Source of the DNA: Forficula auricularia
Taxonomy: Eukaryota; Arthropoda; Insecta; Dermaptera; Forficulidae
Direction of reading: 5' to 3'
Assembly (NCBI GenBank): GCA_024734495.1
Contig: JALMQS010000313.1
Location: forward strand, 1-64,000
Length of the DNA stretch: 64,000 bases
Positions 53,494 through 63,165 of this stretch are shown piece by piece. The notes beneath the pieces are model-generated. The model ran no database searches. It was not told the origin of the DNA and saw only the letters and a program-made list of their open reading frames with translations. Position 1 is the stretch's first letter. Each line of letters starts with the position of its first letter. A program made the translations under genes and the position numbers.

Positions 53494-54130
53494 TTAGGGT
53501 GGCCCTTATTTTGGGTATTTTCGAATTTTTACGCTCGCAGGGGCTCATATGGTTCGAAATAAATAAAAAAAATATCCCCCAAGTTTCAACCCCTTATCTC
53601 AATTTTAACTTGTGCCTCAGAGCGATGTAAGATTCCCATGGGGTTTTTGGCAATGAACGATCAATTTTTTATTCGGGCCAAAGCAATGGTTTAAAAAATT
53701 TGAAACTCTGTAGATTTTATCCTTATAATAGTAGCTACCCTTCAGAATTTTTACAGATTTGTAGCTATTATAATTTTGGAGTCTATAACTTACTAACACT
53801 AAAATATGGCAGTATTTTATCTAGCTGTAACTCCAAAATTATAATAACTAAAAATCTGAAAAAACTCTGAAGGGTAGCTACTATTATAAGGGTAAAGTCT
53901 ACGGAGTTTAAAATTTTTTGAAATATTACTTTGGCCGGAATAAAAAATTGATCGTTCAATGCCAAAAACCCCATGTTATTTAGATGGGAAATTTGCATCG
54001 CTCTGAGGCACAAGTTAAAATTGAGATAGGGACTTGAAACTTGGAAGATATTTTTATTTATTTATTTCGAACCATATGAGCCTCTGCCAGCGTAAAAATT
54101 TGAAAATACCCAAAATAAGGGCCACCCTAA
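53494..54130. mobile_element. Fold-back MITE with TTAGGGTGGCCC ends
   Basis: TTAGGGTGGCCCTTATTTTG and CAAAATAAGGGCCACCCTAA are inverted; the ~300-bp arms agree well (for example GATCGTTCAATGCCAAAAAC). Spacer near 53790-53815. Non-coding. Confidence 0.85.
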
Positions 54131-54394
54131 TACCCTAATATAGGTATATCTTGGAGAGAGAAAAGGTAATTTTCAAGTCAATAATAAATAGCGAGACTCA
54201 CTAACACTATTAATCTTGCTTTATTTGAATCTTGGCCTGAAAAACAATGATTTTATTGCAATGGGAAACCAATTACTATTACATTTTAGGATTAAGAATA
54301 ATAAAAATAAAAAAAAATTGAATATATAAATTTGAAAGTTTATATTAGGAAAATAAGGTCAAGTTTTTATGTGTGACTTTTTTATTTATCCACA

Positions 54395-54425
54395 AACGTT
54401 TCGTCGACTTTGCCGACTTCTTCAG
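54395..54425 (-). ncRNA. Hammerhead ribozyme-like motif
   Basis: Minus strand CTGAAGA, A, GTCG-GCAAAGT-CGAC, GAAACGTT. Complete core. Confidence 0.6.
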
Positions 54426-54945
54426 GGCTTCAAATAGTCATGTCACACATTCGTCTAAATTTTCTTATTATCTTCGTTACCATTGAAGAACATGAGAAAA
54501 CAAATTTCAAAAATTATTTGGCACATTCACAAAAAAAAAAAAAAAAACAATTTTTCTTTTTTTTTCTTTTTATATTAACAATTTCATGTAAACAATTTCT
54601 GTAGATGTGATTGGAGCTCCCGGGGGGACATTAACCATGCCCTTCTTGGGTGTGGGTTGTCTCGACGAAAAATAGACCGATTTTATGACAGGGTTCGGGG
54701 AAAGATCCAGTTCCCTACAAATGCGCAGATATTACTTGCCTGCATATCCGAAGGGGGAGAACTAGGGAAGCTGGTTCTTCATTTCCTTATATCACTGGGC
54801 TGTGATATTTTTTGATGAGTTTTTAGGTTGCAATTTGTTTTATTTTATTTAATTTTTTTTTTTTTTAATTTTTTGTTTTGTGTGAATATATTGGCTGGCA
54901 AAATGGGTTTGTGCCCGATGCCAAGGGAAAAGAAAAAAAAAAACA

Positions 54946-55196
54946 ATTTCATTAGATACAAAACAGAAATAACATATATATAGAGGCAACCCTGTTTTTG
55001 AACCAGAATAGAATATTTTTTCTCCGTTTGATCCTTGCATAAAGAAATCTCAAATTCAAAAAAAAAAAAAAAAAAATTGAATTTGAGATTTCTTTATTTT
55101 AGGATCAAACGGAGAAAAAATATTCTATTCTGGTTCAAAAACAGGATTGCCTCATTCTATATATATATGTTATTTCTGTTTTGTATCTAATGAAAT
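54946..55196. repeat. Nested palindrome with poly(A) spacer
   Basis: Arms 54946-55054 and 55078-55196 are inverted (AATATTCTATTCTGGTTCAA); the spacer is a run of about 20 A. Confidence 0.8.
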
Positions 55197-55339
55197 TGTT
55201 AATATAAAAAGAAAAGAAAGAAAAATTGTGTTTTGTGAATGTGTCAAATATTTTTTGAAATTTGGTTTCTGATGGTCTTCAATGGTAACGAAGATAATAA
55301 GAAAATTTAGACGAATGTGTGACATGACTATTTGAAGCC

Positions 55340-55370
55340 CTGAAGAAGTCGGCAAAGTCGACGAAACGTT
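55340..55370 (+). ncRNA. Hammerhead ribozyme-like motif
   Basis: Inverted partner of 54395-54425 with an identical core; stem I GCC/GGT pairs next to the site. Confidence 0.6.
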
Positions 55371-55789
55371 GGTGGATAAATAAAAAAGTCACACATAAAA
55401 ACTTGACCTTATTTTCTTAATATAAACTTTCAAATTAATACAAATTATGGACGGAAATGATAATAATAATTAAATATATATTTTATAAAAAAAAAATCGG
55501 CAGAGTGAAAAGGAACAAATTAACTTAAATCTAAATTTACATCCATATCTACATATCGTGGGCTTAGAGTGTAAACCTGCTAACTCCATTTTTTATCATA
55601 TTATGATATATTAATACCAATAATCAGTAGAGATTGTGGTGTTGGTGCAAGGTGAAACATCTTTAATAAAGATAAGAGTAAATAAATATTTTATTTAATA
55701 TGGATTTACTATGAGTTAAGGATACTGGGTCACTTATTTCACATTAAAATTAAAAAATTAAAAGATATAAAAAAAATTTTCTTTTTCAA

Positions 55790-55822
55790 TATATATATTT
55801 CGGGCTATCAACCCATCTTCAG
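55790..55822 (-). ncRNA. Hammerhead ribozyme-like motif
   Basis: Minus strand CTGAAGA, T, GGG...CCC, GAAATATATATA: stem III AT/AT with an ATAT loop and AUA cleavage triplet. Confidence 0.55.
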
Positions 55823-56370
55823 GAAATACAGAAAGTAACTAATTTAACTTATTGAATAACAGGCTATATATGTGTTTATTGAACAGAGAGACAGAATTTA
55901 TGAAATTATTTTAAAAGGACGCTTTCTCTTAAGCTATTGTTAAGAAAGAATATCAGGTTGACCTTTATTTACATCGGATTGTTTGGGTGAAAGGCAAGTT
56001 AATAAGGTCGTTGACTTATGTCTCTGGGTTGGGGATGATTTTTTCCATTTCTTGAATCCACGGAAATAAAATATGCCTTGTCGAATGGTGAAAATATTCA
56101 ACTAGATGTAAAACCAAATATAATAATTGATTTTTTAATATCCAAATGAAAAAATCATCCCCAACCTAGAGACATAAGTCAACGACCTTATTAACTTGCC
56201 TTTCACCCAAACAATCCTATGTAAATAAAGGTCAACCTGATATTCTTTCTTAACAATAGCTTAAGAGAAAGCGTCCTTTTAAAATAATTTTATAAATTCT
56301 GTCTCTCTGTTCAATAAACACATATATAGCCTGTTATTCAATAAGTTAAATTGGTTACTTTCTGTATTTC

Positions 56371-56403
56371 CTGAAGATGGGTTGATGGCCCGAAATATAT
56401 ATA
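56371..56403 (+). ncRNA. Hammerhead ribozyme-like motif
   Basis: Inverted partner; same core, GGG-TTGATGG-CCC stem II, GAAATATATATA. Confidence 0.55.
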
Positions 56404-56529
56404 TTGAAAAAGAAAAATTTTTTTATATCTTTTAATTTTTTAATTTTAATGTGAAATAAGTGACCCAGTATCCTTAACTCATAGTAAATCCATATTAAAT
56501 AAAATATTTATTTACTCTTATCTTTATAT

Positions 56530-57285
56530 TAATACCATTCGAAAGAAAAAAAGGTCCAGCATCGTCCAAGTAAAACTGCTACTTAAAATTACGATCGAAA
56601 GTTCTAGAAAAAAATTTAAAATAGTTTTTTCCATAACAAGAATATTAAATTTTGTCTGCCCTGTAAAATTTCCTTGTTGTGAGTTAGCAGGTTTACTCTC
56701 TAAGGCGATGATATAATATGGTGGCAATGGCCGTGAGCGTTCAAAACTCAATGCGGTTGGTAAATTTTCAACCGTCCCAAATCCCACGGAAATCGATTGA
56801 GTAGAAGGCCTAAAGGGGAAGATTCTCGAAACCCTTTACTCGCTATCTCGTCTTCACCCTTTAATGGCATTGGGCATTGCCAGTATAATCACAAGTTAGC
56901 CATTAATATGATATTTGGGCTTGTACAAAAATACTTTTTATAGTAAAAAATGAAATTATTCATATACCTATTTTTGAAAACAACTTTTTAATCATAAAAT
57001 AGTAGACTATTCTTTAATTAATCAAATTTAAAATAAGAATGATAGAAAAATCCATTTTTTTTTGTTTGATATGTAATATGTAGATTAAAAACGCATTAGA
57101 ATAAACTACGTTTTTTGGTTATCAATGAGATTCCAATCGATAGTGTACCCCTTCGGGCAGAAAGCGGGTCAGAATCGATCCAAAACATTTAAAGATGATA
57201 TTTCCCATTGATAAAACTATTTTTAAATAAATATATATATTTTCTACTTGATTAAATTTTCTCATTAATATATTAAAGAATAATC
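56530..57285. other. No recognised gene
   Basis: 56680-56900 has balanced composition (GGCAATGGCCGTGAGCG) but no extended frame. The end (57247-57289) is family C sequence that received the next element. Confidence 0.4.
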
Positions 57286-57665
57286 AACAGTACCTGGAGG
57301 CACCGAGCGATGGTCGGTAACTTCTTCCTTCAGTTAAAATCTTTATTTTAATATTATTTTTAATTTAAAATTCTGATAAAAAGGTCGATTTTTATTTGAG
57401 AGCCGTTTTCAAATTAAAAAAAAAATACAAATATATCTATATAGTATTCGACCACTGTACCCCCCACCTCCACCCTGCACGACCCCCGGATCCCCCACTA
57501 CTGCCCCCCACATCCACCCCCGCTCCCCACCAAGATCGCTTTCTCATCCTCAAAACTTGTTAATAGAACGGTAAATCACTCGTATCCATAATAAGCATTA
57601 ATTAACAGGAATAGCAGGGAATTGGACAAAAAAATAAAAAAACAGAGTTTTTATTGAATGGGCCA

Positions 57666-57697
57666 GACGTTTCGTCGATTAATTTCGACTTCCTCAG
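57666..57697 (-). ncRNA. Hammerhead ribozyme-like motif
   Basis: Minus strand CTGAGGA, A, GTCG...CGAC, GAAACGTC|TGGCC. Partner of 57974-58005. Confidence 0.7.
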
Positions 57698-57973
57698 TGG
57701 CTCATTCTATCACTCTTTGTCAAAAGACAATTCCACTACGCGACGAAACATCCTTTAATCCTTTTTATTTAAACTATAATACATTGTTGGATCATGCCCC
57801 AATTGCTCAAGAATCTTGAACTTTTACACACTTGAACAAAGTTGTAAAAGTTTAAGATTCTTGAGCAATTGGGGCATGATCCAACAATGTATTATAGTTT
57901 AAATAAAAAGGATTAAAGGATGTTTCGTCGCGTAGTGGAATTGTCTTTTGACAAAGAGTGATAGAATGAGCCA

Positions 57974-58005
57974 CTGAGGAAGTCGAAATTAATCGACGAA
58001 ACGTC
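57974..58005 (+). ncRNA. Hammerhead ribozyme-like motif, best example
   Basis: Stem I GAATGAGCCA pairs with TGGCCCATTC (9 of 10), CTGAGGA core, one A, stem II GTCG-AAATTAAT-CGAC, GAAA, palindromic stem III ACGU, and cleavage after GUC. Every element of a type I hammerhead is present. The self-complementary stem III suggests activity as a dimer. Confidence 0.75.
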
Positions 58006-58140
58006 TGGCCCATTCAATAAAAACTCTGTTTTTTATTTTTTTGTCCAATTCCCTGCTATTCTTGTTAATAGAGTTTGTTTCATCAAAATCGTTATAGCCA
58101 TTTTTAAAATAAAATAAAAAATACAAATACTTACATATAT

Positions 58141-58597
58141 AGGGTCCGCCAAATAACTTTTTTTTTTTAAATGCTATAAAAAAAACTACTGAATATTTTC
58201 TCAAATTTCTTTTTTTATTTGAAAGTACAATCCTTCCGGTTAATAATGGAAAATAATTTCATTCAAATGGCTGCCTCGGCTGGCCATGCAGTAGCCTACA
58301 CGATCGGTCCAATTTTTAAGCACATTATCGATTGTGTGCAGCTGTATTTCACCAATGGCTTCACGAATATTGTCCTTTAAAGCGTCAATTGTCTCTGGCT
58401 TGTCGGCGTAATACTTATCTTTGACGGCACCCCACAAATAATAGTCCAACGGTGTCGAATCGCAGCTCCGAGGTGGCCAAACGACATCAGCTCTGCGGGT
58501 GATAATGCGATCTTCAAAAACAGGGCGCAAAACATCGAGTGTAGCTTCGGCTGTGTGGCACGTAGCGCCGTCCTGTTGAAACCAAATGTTGCCAATA

Positions 58598-58631
<34 letters not shown>

Positions 58632-58734
58632 GCGGAAGGATAAAACTAATTATCTGTCAAATCAAACATGAGCTAAGTGTTACCATTCATGAAATAAACA
58701 CTAGTTGAAAAAAAAACGTTAGATGGCGGACCCT
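58141..58734 (-). mobile_element. Short mariner/Tc1-like element
   Basis: Ends AGGGTCCGCCA and TGGCGGACCCT are inverted and TA-rich flanks fit a TA duplication. 594 bp; encodes only the C-terminal third of a transposase. A TA microsatellite lies inside (58597-58628). Confidence 0.8.
58240..58591 (-). pseudogene. Mariner-type transposase C-terminal fragment
   Basis: Minus strand IWFQQDGATCHTAEATLDVL, RPVFEDRIITRRADVVWPPR, SCDSTPLDYYLWGAVKDKYY and HTIDNVLKNWTDRVGYCMAS then RGSHLNEIIFHY. QQDGATCH holds the second catalytic Asp and STPLDYYLWG the third. This lineage is widespread in insects. The frame is open but the N-terminal two thirds are absent. Confidence 0.85.
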
Positions 58735-59140
58735 ATATATATACCTGAAAGACCGAGCTTTTTTCGGCTTTAGTTAATGCTTGACATCAACACACCACCA
58801 TCACAATATTTCTTCAAGGCCTTTGAGAAAAAGGATTAACCCAACCCATTGTCTGCCTGGGTACAAAAGGAAAAGAGTAACCTTTTTAAAACCCTAAGAA
58901 TGGGATTTATCTACCTGAGAATAATTAATTTGATTACGAAAAAACCCATCAAAAACAATTTTGTCGAAGATGAGACCGTGACAGATCGAATTGTCAACCC
59001 AAAAACCCCCTAACCCGTGAATTTCATCAAAATCGGTAGAGCCATTTTCAAAATAGAACTAACACAAATATATATACAAACAAATATATATATATATATA
59101 TAAATAAATATACAATTTTTGCTCGTTTAATAAGAGTAGA

Positions 59141-59295
59141 TATTAACGAGAATTGTTTTGACCGAGCTTTTTAAACAAGATATATATCGCTTAAAAAGCT
59201 CGGTCAAAACAATTCTCGTTAATATGTTGATTATTCTTTAATATATTAATGAGAAAATTATAAATTTATTTAACTTCACTATTTCAAGTTAGAAA
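59141..59295. repeat. Family C repeat fragment, copy C4
   Basis: TATTAACGAGAATTGTTTTG, then its inverse CAAAACAATTCTCGTTAATA. A short hairpin remnant. Confidence 0.65.
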
Positions 59296-59690
59296 TATAT
59301 ATATATAGATTGATTACAGATTAAATAGTAATGATTAATTTTATTTGTTCTTTTGTATTGTAAAAAAAAAAAAAATATTTTCATCAAATTATTTGCAAAC
59401 TTCTATTATTAGAATGTAATGTAATCAAAGAAAATAATTACTTTTATTTTCTCGGTAAAAAATTATGTAATTTTGGTGAAACAAACATTAGTAAATAGAT
59501 CCGATTAGATCGTGTCTCATATGCGCAAAGGGAAATTTTACAACGCAAATAAATAACATCGCCCGCGCCAGACACGAGTGGGTACAAAGCTGATTCGCCC
59601 AGATAGACCCTATACTAAGTAGAAAAGAACAAAATCAATTTTGAATTTTTCTGAAAATGATTAAAATTTAAAGTAAATGATAGCAGGGAC
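59296..59690. other. No recognised feature
   Basis: AT-rich; nothing recognised. Confidence 0.4.
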
Positions 59691-59694
59691 TTCG

Positions 59695-60010
59695 TCCGCC
59701 TCCGTGGTGTAATGGTCAGAATAACTGACTGGCAACCCGGAGGTCTCGGGTTCGATTCCCGGCTATACCCAGACATTTTTTCTGGTAATAAAAATTAAGT
59801 GGGAGATAAATTTAACCGAATTTATCGCGCGGAGAATTTACCACTGCTCGAAGCCCCTAAAACCTTAGTAAATTGGATATTGAATTGTATCTAAGTATCT
59901 GAGATTGGCTAGTGATCCCGGCTTCTTTTCCTTCTACTCTGTTCTTTTCACGATGGAGGGGCCAGCCCATAGGGGATCCACCTTCTTCTGGTGTATCTCC
60001 TTCTCACATC
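59695..60010 (+). mobile_element. tRNA-derived SINE (putative)
   Basis: TGGTGTAATGG (A box) and GGTTCGATTCC (B box) are at tRNA spacing, but the anticodon stem does not pair and a ~240-bp non-tRNA body follows (GGGAGATAAATTTAACCGAA, GGATCCACCTTCTTCTGG). This is the architecture of a SINE rather than a tRNA gene. Confidence 0.6.
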
Positions 60011-60170
60011 AATATCATTAAAAAAAATCTAGGTTTTGCGGGGCTTGAAGTCCCATTTTTGTTAGATTAAGAATCTTTAAATTGCGGTTTAAAATTCATT
60101 TTTAATAACATCAAATTCAGAGCTGAAATATATTGATTATGAAATGATGTTGAATGACAAACATTATCTA

Positions 60171-61032
60171 TCTACTCTTATTAAACGAGCAAAAATTGTA
60201 TATATATTTGTATCTTAGTTCTATTTTGAAAACGGCTCTACCGATTTTGGTGAAAATCACGGGTTAGGGAGTTTTTGGGTTGACAATTTGATCTGTCACG
60301 GTCTCATCTTCGACAAAATTGTTTTTGATGGATTTTTTCGTAATCAAATTAATTATTCTCAGGTAGAAAAATGGCAATCTTGGGCTTTTAAATAAGGTTA
60401 CTCTTTTACTTTTGTACCCAGACAGACAATCATCATCATCATTATCATCAGCCTGTCGATAGCGACAATCCACTGCTGAATATAGGCCTCTTCCATCAAA
60501 TGAAAGGGGACAGACAATGGGTTGGGTTAATTCATTGTTCTCAAAGGCCTTGAAGAAGTATTGTGATTGTGGTTTTTAAGATATTTTGTTCTCCCTAAAC
60601 GTTAGAATTATTAATAAACGTTTTATAATTGTTTTTATAAAGAACCTTATTTATTTAATAGAATAAAAAATAATCAAGAATTTATTTAAAAATATCTTTC
60701 GCATAAGAAGGTCTCAATTTTCTGAAAAAATAACACATTTTGATAGGTTTTATTTATTGGCAATTGGATGAATAAATCAAAATGAAACATGTGGTTGAAT
60801 CAAAACAGGTGCAGGAGGTGGGGGATCCGGGGTTAGGGCGGGGTTTCGGGAGTGAGGTCGAGCGGTACAGTGGACGAATACTATATATATTTGTATTTTT
60901 TTTTAATTTGAAAACGGCTCTCAAATAAAAATCGAAATTTTTATCAGAATTTTAAATTAAAAATAATATTAAAATAAAGCTTTTAACTGAAGGAAAAAGT
61001 TACCGAGCATCGTTCGGTGCCTCCAGGTACTA
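60171..61032 (+). mobile_element. Helitron-like family 2, complete copy
   Basis: A|TCTACTCTTATTAAACGAG to ACCGAGCATCGTTCGGT, GCCTCCAGGTAC|T. Internal GATCTGTCACGGTCTCATCT as in other copies; a LINE tail is inserted at 60431-60508. Confidence 0.75.
60431..60508 (+). mobile_element. LINE-derived 78-bp insert with 10-bp duplication
   Basis: CATCATCATCATTATCATCA and CACTGCTGAATATAGGCCTC are typical of insect LINE-associated repeats. GACAGACAAT flanks both sides (60421-60430, 60509-60518); the sister copy near 58850 lacks the insert. Confidence 0.75.
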
Positions 61033-61039
61033 TAATATA

Positions 61040-61438
61040 AAAAACATAAAAAATAAATAAATATTATTAACAAAAATATATAAATAAAATAAGTTTTTAA
61101 TAAAATAGAATAAAATAAATATACTATCACGCCATTTACTTATAACTGGGTACTGGGTGTGCATTCTGCCGATTAAATTTTAATTTTTCTACATTTTTTA
61201 CTTGCGTAGATAATATATAAGCAAATAATACTATAAATTGCCATTAATATTATTTATAAATACATATTAACTATGTTACTCTACATGATAAGTGCTCAAT
61301 GTTAATGACAAACGTAATTCAATTTTTGCCACTTGGGGGTCCAGGAATTAAGCCCTATTAGTCCCTATGTAGATCCCCCTGATTGTTAGTTACTTATGTA
61401 TTATTTTTTTCTTGTAAGATTTACAACCAAATTATTAA
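61040..61438. other. No recognised feature
   Basis: AT-rich; nothing recognised. Confidence 0.4.
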
Positions 61439-61439
61439 A

Positions 61440-62095
61440 TAATCAATCATATGTTTCCTATATTTAATTCGATCGCGAATCAAAAGCAGGTGATTTTTGT
61501 CAGATATTAAGTGAAAATAATATCCGAATTTATATATCTCTGACTTGAAATAATGAAATTAAATAATTTTCTAATTAATATATTAAAAAATAATCAACAT
61601 ATTAACGAGAATTGTTTTTGATCGCGTTTTTAAACAAGATATATATATATATATATCGCGAGACTACTGCTGGTTGAGGCTATTGGAGTCTGCTGAAATC
61701 TTAAGTCTGGACCAAGAGAATGAAAAAGATGTAATCCATCTAGGAAACTTATGATTAATTGATGGCAAACACCTAACACATGTGTTAACAGATCGAGAGC
61801 GCTGGACTGGGGGATTGAATATATAACATCTCAGATTACAAATCCATTTGGTGATCCATATCAGTGTTTGATATAAAAAGCGTCATGCGGGCTAATCGCG
61901 AAATAATTCTAGATGGATCACATCTTTTTCATTCTCTCTTGGTCCAGACTCAAGATTTCAGCAGACTCCAATAGCCTCAACCAGCAGTAGTCTCGCGATA
62001 TATATATCTTGTTTAAAAACGCGATCAAAAACAATTCTCGTTAATATGTTGATTATTCTTTAATATATTTATTAAAAAATTATTAAATAATCTTT
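61440..62095. repeat. Family C fold-back repeat, copy C5 (most complete)
   Basis: CATATGTTTCCTATATTTAA, GTCAGATATTAAGTG, then inverted halves ATCGCGAGACTACTGCTGG (about 61656) and CCAGCAGTAGTCTCGCGAT (about 61980). Confidence 0.75.
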
Positions 62096-62580
62096 TCATT
62101 TGCCCGATTCTTTGTCACAGAAAAATATATTGTGCACCATAACTAGGAATGTAAATTTTTAAAAATTTTGATGAAATTAAGACAAAACTACTCACTTAAA
62201 ATGAATGATAATTTATCACAAGAAGCATGGGAGGGGGGTCCAAGTGCCCCTGTGGGTCTTATTTATTTATTATTATTCCATAATAAGGAGCCCGCTTCAG
62301 ATTTTGGGCCTCGGGCTCAAAATGTAGTTTTAAGTTAGGCGCCTGATAATGCAACCTGAAGGTCAGAACGTGCTATTCGAATGCATACCCTACCTCTATC
62401 AGGCGGCGTTGAATCTCTATCAATGCACAAAAATCAATTTTTTTTCTGTCCGAAAATTGTTATTCTTTGCACAGAAATTAGTTCTCTCTATATATAAAAA
62501 AACAAAAACAAATAACCGCTTAAAAATTTCACCTCGAAATATAAATCTTTAAATGGAACTCAAAATGTTTGAAGATTTTT
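62096..62580. other. No recognised feature
   Basis: AT-rich; a 67-codon frame at 62349 has no recognisable domain. Confidence 0.35.
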
Positions 62581-62650
62581 TAACCGACTTCAAAAAAAAG
62601 GAGGAGGTTATTAGTGGTTCATGTTTGAAGTGTTTTTTTTTTTTAGTCTC
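62581..62650 (+). repeat. AACCGACTTC repeat end
   Basis: AACCGACTTCAAAAAAAAGG then AGGAGGTTATTAG matches the terminus of the palindrome at 50657; only the end is present. Confidence 0.6.
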
Positions 62651-62797
62651 GTCCTCTATTTTTGTTCATTAGGCTGTAAATTGAAAGTTTTAAAAAAATC
62701 AAGCTTTAATATCAATAACTTTTAAGGAGTTCGGTGTTGGTTCTAGGTGAAACATTTTAATATAATAATAAAACTTGAGTAAGATACGAGGTAGGTA

Positions 62798-62978
62798 TGG
62801 CGTAGATATGTAGACGATATTTTTGTCATATGGTCTGGCACTAAAATACAAATTAATCTATTCCAACAATATCTTAATAATCTCCATGAAAATATACAAT
62901 TTACTTCTGAAATAGGTACAAATAATACTCTCGCTTTCTTGGACCTTCAAATAACTATTTCACCTCAAAAATTACACT
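62798..62978 (+). pseudogene. Penelope-like RT, palm fragment
   Basis: WRRYVDDIFVIWSGTKIQIN, LFQQYLNNLHENIQFTSEIG then TNNTLAFLDLQITIS. YVDD is the reverse transcriptase catalytic box, and LAFLDLxI follows as in Penelope-like elements. The N-terminal part of the RT is missing. A LINE tail interrupts the element after LHYF. Confidence 0.85.
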
Positions 62979-62979
62979 A

Positions 62980-63165
62980 TTTTTTTTTTTTATAATGATA
63001 TTGATACAAGAAGAAGTTGCACCAAGAAGGTACAACCTCTGAAGTCCGTGGTGGACCCTTGTAACGTGAAGATAAGGGGAGATTTAGGGATTGGGTAGAG
63101 GTCGAAGGTATCTGTGGATGCTGGTCTTGAAAGTTTGAAGGTTATAAGTAGCTGGAAATATATAG
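62980..63165 (-). mobile_element. 5'-truncated LINE tail inserted in the PLE
   Basis: A T-run (about 62982-62991) is followed by sequence resembling 34120-34290 (CTTGAAAGTTTGAAGGTTAT against TTTGAAGGTTTGAAGATCAT). Oriented as the LINE at 34095-35225, with its poly(A) tail to the left. Removing it rejoins LHYF with IYRKPTFTD of the PLE. Confidence 0.65.

Larger units (their letters stand above)
54355..55430. repeat. Hammerhead-armed palindrome, second copy of 35600-37045 type
   Basis: Left arm 54355-54600, right arm 55195-55430 (TTTTTATGTGTGACTTTTTT and its inverse). Between them lie a GC-richer segment (54610-54780) of unknown origin and a nested palindrome with a poly(A) spacer (54946-55196). 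Confidence 0.8.
55627..56527. repeat. Large palindrome, about 400-bp arms, with hammerhead motifs
   Basis: Arms 55680-56090 and 56150-56527 are inverted and nearly identical (AACGACCTTATTAACTTGCC, TATTCTTTCTTAACAATAGC). Outer parts match the insert in B3. Confidence 0.85.
57600..58070. repeat. Near-perfect palindrome, about 229-bp arms, with hammerheads
   Basis: Arms 57600-57828 and 57842-58070 match almost base for base (CAATTGGGGCATGATCCAAC and its inverse). The loop is about 13 bases. Confidence 0.9.
57290..59140 (-). mobile_element. Helitron-like family 2, copy with two nested insertions
   Basis: Minus strand TCTACTCTTATTAAACGAG (59140) to the hairpin and CCTCCAGGTAC (57290). The flanks join to AATCAACA|TATTAACGAG, an uninterrupted family C phrase also present at 61590-61612, so the ends are exact. 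A palindrome and a mariner relic are nested inside. Confidence 0.8.

Noticed and set aside
59702..59770. Possible tRNA gene
   Set aside because: A and B boxes are good, but the anticodon stem cannot pair and the acceptor stem does not close; called a SINE instead.
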